Below, piece after piece: positions 56,626-64,000 of a stretch of DNA of 64,000 bases; the first letter of the stretch is position 1, and every line of letters starts with the position of its first letter. The stretch comes from Burkholderia pyrrocinia (GTDB lineage Bacteria > Pseudomonadota > Gammaproteobacteria > Burkholderiales > Burkholderiaceae). Location: assembly GCF_003330765.1 (NCBI RefSeq), contig NZ_CP024903.1:434001-498000 (forward strand). The letters are read 5' to 3'. Both the position numbers and the translations under genes were made by a program. A model generated the notes under the pieces. That model saw only the letters and a program-made list of their open reading frames with translations, was not told the origin of the DNA and did no database searches.

Positions 56626-57987
56626 CTAACGACGCATGTTCCGCCACGCGGCCGAGAACTTCCGCGCGGCGTCGAAGCAAACGGCCTCGCTCCCCGGCGC
56701 GCCGATCAACTGCACGCCGACCGGCAACTCACCCGGCAGGAAGCACGGCGCACTGACGACCGGCAAACCCGCGAACGAGATCGGCTGCGTGAGCAGGCCG
56801 AGCGTCTTCGCGGGTTCGAGCGCTTCGCCGTTGACGTCGACGGTCGCGTCGGCGAAGCGCGGCGCGGCATAGGGCGTCGCGGCCGCGATCAGCACGTCGT
56901 GGTGTGCGAACAGCGCTTCGAGGCGCGCGCGCCAGGCGGCTCGACAGGCGATCGCTTCCAGATGGATGGTCTCGGGCGTCGCGAGGCCAGCCGCAATGCG
57001 CGACCGCAGGCGCTCGGAGACGAGCGGGGCCGGCGCGTCGAGCAACCCGCGATGGGCGCGAGCCAGTTCCACGTTCGAGATCACGACCGCCGCGTCGCGC
57101 ACCCGCGCGACTTCGTCACGGCCGACCGGTATCGAATCGCTGGCGCGCAGGCAAGCCGCCGCGCGCCGCACGGCGCGTTGCGCGTCCGCATCGGCATGCC
57201 GTTCGAAATCGCCGGCCAGCACGGCGACGCGCAGCGGCGCGCCCGGTGCGCCAATTCGTTGCGCATGCAACGTCACCGCATCGCTGAGCATCGCGTCGTA
57301 CAACGCCGCAAGATCGTCGATATCGTTCGCGAACCCGCCGACGGTATCGAGCGAATCGGCATAAGGCAGGCAACCGTCCCGCGACAGCCGCCCGTCGCTC
57401 GGCCGAAAGCCCCATACGCCGCACAGCGCGGCCGGCGCGCGGATCGAGCCGTTGGTGTCGCTGCCGAGCGCGAGCGGCACATAACCGGCCGCGACCGCGG
57501 CGGCCGAGCCGCTCGACGAGCCACCGGTCATGCGCGTCGGGTCCGCAGGCAGGCGCACGGAACCGTAGTGCGGATTCACACCGGTGGCGCCGCACGCGAG
57601 TTCGTCCATGTGGGTCGCGCCGACCGGCACCGCGCCGGCCGCGCACAGCCGGGCGACCATCGCCGCATCGGCAGCGGCGGCCGGCAACGCGGCGCGCGCG
57701 GGCGATCCCGCGACCGTCGTGTAGCCGGCCACGTCGAAGTTCCACTTCACGAGAAACGGCACGCCGGCGAGCGGGCCCGGGTCGAGCCCGTCCCGTACGC
57801 ACCGGTCGATTCGCCGCGCGTCGCGCAGCGCCCGTTCGTCGAACGTCTGCGCGCACGCGTGGATCGCGCCGTCGCGCGCGGCGATGTCGGCGAGCGCGGC
57901 CTGCACGAGCGACTCAGCGCCGATACGCCCCGCGCGAACCTCGGCTGCCAGCGCGAGCGCGCTGCGCATCGACGGCGCCGTGCTCAT
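56626..57987 (-). CDS. Amidase (AtzE/GatA-type amidase-signature protein)
   Basis: This 453-residue amidase has the signature GGSSSGSAAAVAAG near 155-168 and the catalytic lysine in PFLVKWNFDVAG near 78-89, with serines of the Ser-cisSer-Lys triad in place. The sequence resembles AtzE-type amidohydrolases. It begins 10 bases after the MFS gene stop, so it belongs to the same transcript. Substrate unknown; an amide or ureido intermediate of the D-amino acid route is possible. Confidence 0.8.
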   Translation of the reverse strand: MSTAPSMRSALALAAEVRAGRIGAESLVQAALADIAARDGAIHACAQTFDERALRDARRIDRCVRDGLDPGPLAGVPFLVKWNFDVAGYTTVAGSPARAALPAAAADAAMVARLCAAGAVPVGATHMDELACGATGVNPHYGSVRLPADPTRMTGGSSSGSAAAVAAGYVPLALGSDTNGSIRAPAALCGVWGFRPSDGRLSRDGCLPYADSLDTVGGFANDIDDLAALYDAMLSDAVTLHAQRIGAPGAPLRVAVLAGDFERHADADAQRAVRRAAACLRASDSIPVGRDEVARVRDAAVVISNVELARAHRGLLDAPAPLVSERLRSRIAAGLATPETIHLEAIACRAAWRARLEALFAHHDVLIAAATPYAAPRFADATVDVNGEALEPAKTLGLLTQPISFAGLPVVSAPCFLPGELPVGVQLIGAPGSEAVCFDAARKFSAAWRNMRR

Positions 57988-57997
57988 GCACGCCGCC

Positions 57998-59338
57998 TCA
58001 TGACCGCCCCATCAACCGGCGCGGAATCGACAAGATCAGCGCCGCCGCTGCGAACAGCGTGAACGCGAGCAGCGCGACACCGAATTCCGTGCTGCCCGTC
58101 AAACCCTTCGCATAGCCCATCAGCGTCGGGCCGACGAATCCGGCGACGGCCGCGCCGATGTTGACGAGCCCCGCGCCGCCGGCGGCCGCCTCGCCGGCGA
58201 GGATCCGCGACGGCAAACTCCAGAACATCGCGAGCGTGCTCATGATGCCGGCCACGCCGACGGTCAGGCACGCGACCGCGAGCACGGGGTGCGTGTGCAT
58301 CCCGAGACTCGCGAGCAGCGCGACGCCGCCGATCGCGACCGGCAGCGCCGTATGCCAGCGCCGCTCGCCGGTGCGCACCGAATGCTGCGCGTTCGCGACC
58401 ATCGCGACCGAGGCGGCGAGATACGGGATCGCGCTGACGAGGCCGACCGCGAGATTGCTGAGATCGCCGAGTGACTTGATCATCGTCGGCATCCAGAACA
58501 CGAGCCCGTAGTTGCCGACGTTATAGAGAAACGACGTCGCGAACAGGATCCACAGCGTCGGCTCGCGCAGCGCGGCGCCGAGTTGCGTGCGCTTGCCGGC
58601 CGCCTCCTGCGCCATTTCCGCGTGGACCGTCCGCTTCTCGGCGTCGGTCAGCCATGTCGCGTCGTCGATCCGTTCGGTCACGCGCACGAGCAGGACCAGC
58701 CCGAGCGCGACGGCCGGCAGCCCTTCGAGCAGGAACATCCATTGCCAGCCGCGCAGCCCGAGCCCGCCGTGCGTCGCGTCCATGATCCAGCCGGACAGCG
58801 GGCCGCCGACGATCACGCCGAGCGGCATTGCGAGAAACAGCAGCGCCATCACCTTCGACAGCCGATGCGACGGAAACCACACGCTGAAATACGCGATCAC
58901 GGCCGGGAAGAAGCTGGCTTCGGTCACGCCGAGCAGGAAGCGCAGCGCGTAGAAGCTGACCGTGTCGCGGGTGGCGAGCGTGGCGATCGACACCACGCCC
59001 CAGGTCAGCATCGACCCGGCGAGGCAGCGCTTCACGCCGACGCGCTGCACGAGCCAGCCGGCCGGCACCTGCAGCAGCAGGTAGCCGACGAAGAACAGTC
59101 CCGCGCCGACGCCGTACGCCGCTTCCGACAGGTGGAGGTCCGTCACCATCTGCAGCTTCGCGAAACCGACGTTCACGCGGTCGAGATAGCCGAAGAAGTA
59201 GCACACGAGGATCAGCGGAATGATGCGCCGGCTCAACCGCGCATACAGCGCATCGACATCGGGTGTAGCGGCGCCCGCGCGCGCATCGGCGGCGGACGGC
59301 ATGCCGCGCGGCGAGGCCGCGCCGTTCGAATGGGTCAT
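57998..59338 (-). CDS. MFS transporter (anion:cation symporter family)
   Basis: This 446-residue permease has about twelve helices and the ACS-family features RIIPLILVCYFFGYLDRVNV near the N-terminus and GVTEASFFPAVIAY near 132-145. Its start overlaps the deacylase stop by 4 bases (ATGA), indicating translational coupling. It probably imports the N-acylated compound used by the deacylase. Confidence 0.87.
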   Translation of the reverse strand: MTHSNGAASPRGMPSAADARAGAATPDVDALYARLSRRIIPLILVCYFFGYLDRVNVGFAKLQMVTDLHLSEAAYGVGAGLFFVGYLLLQVPAGWLVQRVGVKRCLAGSMLTWGVVSIATLATRDTVSFYALRFLLGVTEASFFPAVIAYFSVWFPSHRLSKVMALLFLAMPLGVIVGGPLSGWIMDATHGGLGLRGWQWMFLLEGLPAVALGLVLLVRVTERIDDATWLTDAEKRTVHAEMAQEAAGKRTQLGAALREPTLWILFATSFLYNVGNYGLVFWMPTMIKSLGDLSNLAVGLVSAIPYLAASVAMVANAQHSVRTGERRWHTALPVAIGGVALLASLGMHTHPVLAVACLTVGVAGIMSTLAMFWSLPSRILAGEAAAGGAGLVNIGAAVAGFVGPTLMGYAKGLTGSTEFGVALLAFTLFAAAALILSIPRRLMGRS

Positions 59339-60789
59339 GACGATTCCCGGCTGGAGAGGGGGCGGCGCAGCGCGCGCCCGGGACGCGCGCCGGTGTGGCG
59401 CCCGTTCGCGAGTACGGCCTGCCCGTTGACGAATACGTGCTCGATGCCGTCGGGGCGCAGCGTCGGGCTCGCGAAGGTCGCGCGGTCGATCACGCGTGCG
59501 GGATCGAACACGACGAGATCGGCGTAGTTGCCGACCGCGAGCCGGCCGCGCTCCGCGATCCCGAACTGCTCGGCGGTGAGGCCCGTCATCTTGCGCACGG
59601 CCGTCTCCAGCGGGAACAGGCCGCGCTCGCGCGAGAATTCGCCGAGCACGCGCGGGAAGGTGCCCCACAGCCGCGGATGCGGGCGCGTGTCGTTCGGCAG
59701 GCCGTCTGAGCCGACCATCGTCAGTTCGTGGCCCATGATGCGTTCGACATCCGCTTCGTCCATCACGAAGTAGATCGCGCCGGCCGGGCGCAGCGCGTCG
59801 ATCGCCGCGTCGACGGAATCGCCGAACAGCGGCAGCAGGTCGTGGAAGTCGCGGCCCGCGAGCTCGGGATGCGGCTTCGACCACGCGAGGATCACACGCG
59901 ACGACTGGCGGATGCGGTCCGCGCGCAGCATCGTCGACGTGGCCGGATACGGATGGCAGTCGACGCACAGCGCTTGCCGCGCCCGCTGCGCGTCGATGTG
60001 CGCGAGCGTCTCGATCGAGCGGCCGTGGTTGGCCTTGCCGGCCACCTTGTGATGCGACAGCACGACGCGCACGTCGAGCGCGCGGCCGATCGAGAATGCC
60101 TCGTCGAGCGACGCGATGATCGCGTCGGTCTCGTCGCGCAGGTGCGTCGCGAACACGCCGCCCGTGTCGCGCAGCGGCGCGCACACGTCGATCAGCTCGT
60201 CGGTGGTCGCGGCGGCGGCGGGCGGATAGAAGGTGCCCGACGATACGCCGAACGCGCCGGCCGCCATCGCTTCGCGCACGTCGGCCGCCATCTCCGCGAT
60301 TTCCGCTGCGTCGGCCGCGCGTTCGAGATCGGCCATGTGTCGTACGCGCAGCGTCGAATGGCCGACGAGGGCCGCCGTGTTGACGGCGGCGGGCGTGGCA
60401 TCGAGCGCGTCGAGATACGCGCGAAAGGACGGGAAGCGGAACGCCTGCCATGCGCCGAGCAGGTCGAGCGGCTGCGGCACGTCGCGTTCGGCGAGCAGCG
60501 GTGCGAGGCTGATCCCGCAGTTGCCCGCGATCACCGTGGTGACGCCTTGCGCGACCTTGGGTTCGACGTCGGGATCGGTCAGCACGAACGCGTCGTCGTG
60601 CGTGTGGCTGTCGATGAAGCCCGGCGCGACGACCAGGCCGCTCGCGTCGAGCGTGTGCGCGGCCGTCGCGCCGCTCAGGTCGCCGATCGCGGCGATGCGC
60701 GTGCCGGTCACGCCGAGATCGGCGTCGAAGCGCGCGGCGCCCGTGCCGTCGATCAGCTCGCCGCGCCGCAGGATCACATCGAAATGCAT
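59335..60789 (-). CDS. N-acyl-D-amino-acid deacylase (D-aminoacylase type)
   Basis: This 484-residue amidohydrolase-fold enzyme has the metal-site motif FIDSHTHDDAF near 59-69, GNCGISLAPL near 92-101 and a VVLSHHKVAG segment carrying the conserved His/Lys. It would release D-amino acids from N-acyl-D-amino acids. The ATG at 60789 follows tggaggagccacc. It heads a four-gene transcript with MFS, amidase and FAD oxidoreductase genes. Some family members act on other N-acylated compounds. Confidence 0.87.
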   Translation of the reverse strand: MHFDVILRRGELIDGTGAARFDADLGVTGTRIAAIGDLSGATAAHTLDASGLVVAPGFIDSHTHDDAFVLTDPDVEPKVAQGVTTVIAGNCGISLAPLLAERDVPQPLDLLGAWQAFRFPSFRAYLDALDATPAAVNTAALVGHSTLRVRHMADLERAADAAEIAEMAADVREAMAAGAFGVSSGTFYPPAAAATTDELIDVCAPLRDTGGVFATHLRDETDAIIASLDEAFSIGRALDVRVVLSHHKVAGKANHGRSIETLAHIDAQRARQALCVDCHPYPATSTMLRADRIRQSSRVILAWSKPHPELAGRDFHDLLPLFGDSVDAAIDALRPAGAIYFVMDEADVERIMGHELTMVGSDGLPNDTRPHPRLWGTFPRVLGEFSRERGLFPLETAVRKMTGLTAEQFGIAERGRLAVGNYADLVVFDPARVIDRATFASPTLRPDGIEHVFVNGQAVLANGRHTGARPGRALRRPLSSRESS

Positions 60790-60960
60790 GGTGGCTCCTC
60801 CAGAATCCGTCCGGACCCGGAGCGTCGCCCGTTTCCGTCGTTCGTATCGGCCACCATCGTCCCCGGCCATTTTTCGGGCGTCCAATGCCGTTCGGCTCAC
60901 GATTCATGCGAAACCGGCATCAATGCGGGTGGCGCCGCGCCCGCGGGCGGTTCGCGGGCG

Positions 60961-61848
60961 TCAGGCGAGCGACGCCTTCACCAGGGCCTGGAGGTCGCTC
61001 GCGAAGCTGGACATCGAGATGGTGCGGTGCCGCACGATGCCGACCGTGCGCTCGATCGTCGGGCTCGCGATCGGCACCGCGCGCACGGCGGGTGAACCGT
61101 ACGCGCGCAGCGCGCTCTCTGGCAGGATCGCGCAGCCGACGCCGGCCGCCACGAGCGCCGCGACGCACGAGATGTGCTCGACCTCGTAGAACCAGCGGGT
61201 CCGCACGGCTTCCTGGCCCATCAGCATTTCGAGCAGCAGGCGGTTGCCGCTGTCGCGCCCGCCGATGATCAGCTTCGCGTGCCGCAATTCGCCGAGCGTG
61301 ACGGCGTCGGCGCGCGCGAGCGGGTCGTCCTCGTGGGCCGCGAGCACGTAGCGGTCGGTGAAGAGCGGCTCGAACGCGAGATCGCCGTCGTCGCCCGGGT
61401 GCAGGCTCACGCCGAATTCGGCGATGCCCGCGCGCACCTGCGACAGCACGAAATCGTGATTGCCGTCGAGGATCTGCACGGCGACATGCGGATACCTGGC
61501 CGCGTACTGGCGCAGCACGTCGGGCAGCGCCCGCGCGACGACGGTGGGGATGCACGCGAGCCGCACCTTGCCGTAGCGCTTCTCGGCGATCTCCTGGATC
61601 GACGACAGCATCATCCCGAGCTGCGCGATCTGCTCGCGCGCCATCGGCAGGAACTGGCGGCCGACGCCCGTCAGCGTCACGCTGCGCGTGGTGCGATGGA
61701 ACAATTCGACGCCGAGCGCCTGTTCAAGCTTCTGGATGCGGCGCGACAGCCCCGGCTGAGTCAAGTGCAGCTTCTCCGCGGCGCGATGGAACGTGCCGAG
61801 CTCCGCGACGGCGACGAACGCTTCGAGTTCCGAGTTTTCGACTTTCAT
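60961..61848 (-). CDS. LysR-family regulator of the D-aminoacylase cluster
   Basis: This 295-residue LysR-type regulator has an HTH at residues 5-60 (AFVAVAELGTFHRAAEKLHL, TQPGLSRRIQKLEQALG) and an effector domain from about 90. It is upstream of and codirectional with the deacylase gene, 171 bases apart. It is the likely local regulator; the inducer is unknown. Confidence 0.83.
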   Translation of the reverse strand: MKVENSELEAFVAVAELGTFHRAAEKLHLTQPGLSRRIQKLEQALGVELFHRTTRSVTLTGVGRQFLPMAREQIAQLGMMLSSIQEIAEKRYGKVRLACIPTVVARALPDVLRQYAARYPHVAVQILDGNHDFVLSQVRAGIAEFGVSLHPGDDGDLAFEPLFTDRYVLAAHEDDPLARADAVTLGELRHAKLIIGGRDSGNRLLLEMLMGQEAVRTRWFYEVEHISCVAALVAAGVGCAILPESALRAYGSPAVRAVPIASPTIERTVGIVRHRTISMSSFASDLQALVKASLA

Positions 61849-61907
61849 GACGCTGGGCGCTCCGTGTCCGATGCGACGGCACGGAACGACGCGCCGCGAT
61901 CAAGCGG

Positions 61908-62039
61908 TCATTGTCGTCGAAATCGCGGGGCGAGCCCGGCGGTGACGCCGACGATCGCGAATGCGGTGTTCAGGTTGACGGGGAAGCGGTTGAGGGAGAC
62001 GTCGTTCGATTTGTCGGCGGTGGGGTAGCGCGGAGGCAT
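61908..62039 (-). CDS. Possible small ORF of 43 residues
   Basis: An ATG-initiated frame (MPPRYPTADKSNDVS..., ending LAPRFRRQ) with core-like codon use and a hydrophobic middle (TAFAIVGVTAGLAP). There is no good ribosome site, so this may be a remnant of a longer gene's 3' end. Function unknown. Confidence 0.25.
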   Translation of the reverse strand: MPPRYPTADKSNDVSLNRFPVNLNTAFAIVGVTAGLAPRFRRQ

Positions 62040-62055
62040 CGCGGTTGTTCGCGCG

Positions 62056-62085
62056 ACCGGACGCGAGAAGGCATTCGCGTCCGGT
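62056..62085. other. Perfect 11-bp stem-loop
   Basis: ACCGGACGCGA (62056-62066) pairs with TCGCGTCCGGT (62075-62085) around gaaggcat. There is no T-run on either side. Possible transcript-end hairpin or insertion boundary. Confidence 0.5.
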
Positions 62086-62372
62086 GCGTGAGCAGGTCGT
62101 GTGGCAACGATTATCGGCAGTCGAACATCAGATTGTGATGCCGTGATTCGTCAATCGACTGTGCAGTTCGTTGAGCCGACCGCGAGCGATATCGGCGAGT
62201 CGGTACCGGATGTGCTGCTCCGGATATCCGTTGTAAATGAGCGACATGACAAAATGCGGACCGATCGTGCTCGACACATCGAGACATCGGATAAATCTAT
62301 TTTTTACATGTCAATAAAATAAAATTTAATTGTTGACCGTTCTTTATCGAGATTTGCGTAAAAAGCCGGTTT

Positions 62373-62585
62373 GTGACTATTCGAACTTATCCTAAATCTA
62401 AATCTGCTCGTGGGATTGTTAGCAAAGAATTGTCAGAAGGATTAGGATCTGAATTGTCGTGTCCGATTGTTGACGTGTGCGGAACAGACTGGTATTTCAT
62501 TGGGGCAGAGTACGGACGGAATAGATGTATTCATTCCGAAAAGTTTTCGAATCGTCAAATCCAGAGGCTGGACGACGGAAATTGA
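62373..62585 (+). CDS. Small AT-rich ORF upstream of the TpsB gene
   Basis: A 70-residue frame from a GTG (start VTIRTYPKSKSARG, with CGTDWYFIGAEYGRN in the second half). Its codon use is AT-rich and unlike the core. No family is recognised. It might be a remnant or orphan of an immunity or adhesin-associated gene, given the two-partner secretion gene downstream, but this is speculative. The ribosome site is weak. Confidence 0.35.
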   Translation: MTIRTYPKSKSARGIVSKELSEGLGSELSCPIVDVCGTDWYFIGAEYGRNRCIHSEKFSNRQIQRLDDGN

Positions 62586-62733
62586 ACAAATGGATACCGC
62601 GAAAACATAGGGCAAAGCAGGGGATTAAATCGGGATAAGCAGCGGACGCGGCTCTTTGTAATTATGACAAAACACATACAAATCTTTCTTTGAATTACGA
62701 TGCGGCGGAGACCAATCATTACGCCGCTAACAA

Positions 62734-64000
62734 GTGAAGAATCGAGAAACTTCGGCAGCGTTAATTTCGGCGTTGGCGAGTGTTTCCGCGTTAGCGCAAG
62801 GCGTTCCGCCGTCTGAAATTACGTCCGGCCCGCAAATCCAGCGTTTGCAACAGCAGCAACTTGAAGCCGCCAAGGAGCTGAATCCGCGCCCGAACGTACT
62901 GACGCCGACCGGGGAAGCATCGTCGAATGCCGGCCTCGCGAGCTTGCCACTCGACACCCCGTGTTTCCCGATCAAGGAAATCGCGCTGGAAGGCAATACG
63001 TTCGGCTGGCTCGCCCGTTTTCTTCGGCCGATCGCGGGGCAATGCGTCGGCAAGACCGCACTCAAGCAGATTCAGGACGCGGCCAATAACGCGCTGATCG
63101 AGCGCGGCTACGTGACGTCTCGCGTTCTTGTGCCGACTCAATCGTTGCAATCGGGAACGTTGACGTTGCGTGTCGTCCCGGGTCGCATCAGCGACGTGCG
63201 AGCGGACAAGTCCACCATCGGCTGGCTGCGCGCGGCGCTGCCGACTTCCGGCGGCGCGCTGTTGAACCAGCGCGACATCGATCAAGGGCTGGAGAACCTG
63301 CGCCGTCTTCAATCCCAGTCCGATACCACGTTCGACATCGCGCCCGGGCTCAACCCGGGGGACTCCGAACTCGTCCTGCATCCCGGCGCCGGCAAGCGCT
63401 GGCATGCCGTCATCGGTACGGACAACGCCGGCCTCGACTCGACGGGCAAGTACGAATTGTCCGGCTCGTTCACGTTCGATTCGCCGTTTCATCTCTACGA
63501 CCAGCTGCAAATCGCCGGCACGACGAACGCGAACTTCGGCGCATCCGACAAGGGCAACCAGTCGGTGTCCGCCAACTACAGCGTGCCGCTCGGCTACGCG
63601 ATGCTGACGCTGAACGCGAGCCGCTCCCGCTACAAGCAGACCGTCGCAGGGTTTGGCGAGCCGATCGAATACAGCGGTGTTCAGTCCCAGCTACAGGCCG
63701 GACTGTCCGGCGTGATCCATCGAAATGCACACGCGCGTACGGAGATCCACGGCAACCTGTTCCACAAGATCAGCCGCAATGCGATCGATGGCATGGATCT
63801 TCCGGTGCAGCATCGCGACATCATCGGCTACGAAATGGGTCTCGCGCATCGGCACACCATCGGCAACGTCGTGCTCGACGGTTCGTTCGCCTGGCGCGCG
63901 TCGTTGCCGGGCTTGTCGAGCAATGCCGGCACGGTGTTGGGTGCGTCGGACTTCGACGGCAAGACGCAGGTCGAGCTGGCGAGCCTCAGTGCACAAGTGC
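62734..64000 (+). CDS. Two-partner secretion outer-membrane transporter TpsB (FhaC/ShlB family), 3' partial
   Basis: The frame runs from a GTG at 62734, the first start after an in-frame TAA (62728-62730), to the window's right edge without a stop. After a signal-like leader (ALISALASVSALAQ) comes a Gln-rich helix (QIQRLQQQQLEAAKEL), then POTRA-type sequence (CFPIKEIALEGNTFGW) and IERGYVTSRVLVPTQ, typical of ShlB/FhaC/HecB transporters. The beta-barrel part begins near HAVIGTDNAGLDSTGKY. It would export a large adhesin, haemolysin or contact-dependent toxin, probably encoded beyond the edge. The ribosome site is weak. Confidence 0.85.
   Translation, partial: MKNRETSAALISALASVSALAQGVPPSEITSGPQIQRLQQQQLEAAKELNPRPNVLTPTGEASSNAGLASLPLDTPCFPIKEIALEGNTFGWLARFLRPIAGQCVGKTALKQIQDAANNALIERGYVTSRVLVPTQSLQSGTLTLRVVPGRISDVRADKSTIGWLRAALPTSGGALLNQRDIDQGLENLRRLQSQSDTTFDIAPGLNPGDSELVLHPGAGKRWHAVIGTDNAGLDSTGKYELSGSFTFDSPFHLYDQLQIAGTTNANFGASDKGNQSVSANYSVPLGYAMLTLNASRSRYKQTVAGFGEPIEYSGVQSQLQAGLSGVIHRNAHARTEIHGNLFHKISRNAIDGMDLPVQHRDIIGYEMGLAHRHTIGNVVLDGSFAWRASLPGLSSNAGTVLGASDFDGKTQVELASLSAQV

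Larger units (their letters stand above)
61849..62733. other. Long AT-rich intergenic region before the two-partner secretion gene
   Basis: About 885 bp. The left third is high-GC and ends with a perfect hairpin at 62056-62085. From about 62280 to 62720 the sequence is strongly AT-rich, in contrast to everything else in the window, suggesting foreign origin or a silenced promoter region. Two weak small frames inside it are listed separately. Confidence 0.5.

Noticed and set aside
57998..60907. A single 969-residue fusion of the MFS permease with an upstream frame
   Set aside because: The upstream part is a shadow of the deacylase gene; the ATG at 59338 overlapping the deacylase stop is the real start.

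Overview
The window is high-GC DNA that reads like a secondary chromosome (megaplasmid-type replicon) of a Burkholderia cepacia complex bacterium. Clues are a Burkholderia-type porin, DUF4148 and DUF3331 proteins, a ZmpB-like protease, and an L-fucose operon in the gene order described for B. multivorans. The species cannot be fixed from the sequence. Nearly all the core content is catabolic, with many one-gene substrate-binding proteins and local regulators.

Layout. 1-10.2 kb: quaternary-amine catabolism, with glycine betaine demethylase (gbcA, cut by the window edge, and gbcB), a betaine-type binding protein, an APC permease, purU, and a choline-sulfate module (LysR regulator, betC, choX). 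10.4-11.6 kb: porin. 11.6-16.4 kb: a compositionally different accessory segment with a HEPN/zinc-ribbon protein and a tight cassette of a HigB-like toxin, an HTH-ImmA/IrrE fusion and a 'beta family' protein behind a promoter bracketed by twin palindromes. 16.5-21.3 kb: MFS exporter, YbjQ protein, secreted M28 aminopeptidase and ZmpB-like metalloprotease. 21.8-29.6 kb: two AraC-type regulators and an aromatic amine dehydrogenase operon (aauBEDA, two cytochromes c, aldehyde dehydrogenase). 29.8-34.9 kb: a second lower-GC block with an esterase-like protein, a membrane protein, a LysR regulator, another betaine-type binding protein and a beta-hydroxyacid dehydrogenase. 35.2-43.2 kb: isocitrate lyase, divergent from a carnitine operon (caiX-cdhC-cdhA-cdhB-hydrolase-gamma-butyrobetaine hydroxylase). 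43.4-45.4 kb: three small-function genes. 46-55.2 kb: complete oxidative L-fucose operon with its ABC transporter and GntR regulator. 55.2-61.8 kb: N-acyl-D-amino-acid type cluster with a LysR regulator. 61.9-64 kb: AT-rich leader and the start of a two-partner-secretion outer-membrane transporter cut by the right edge.

How it fits together. Gamma-butyrobetaine to carnitine to dehydrocarnitine to glycine betaine to dimethylglycine is nearly continuous within the window. Choline sulfate supplies choline, and PurU handles the one-carbon units released by demethylation. Isocitrate lyase next to the carnitine genes is consistent with use of the acetyl units. Four OpuAC-type binding proteins occur without any cognate ATPase or permease, suggesting they share a transporter core encoded elsewhere. 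The most novel-looking material is the accessory segment at 11.6-16.4 kb.
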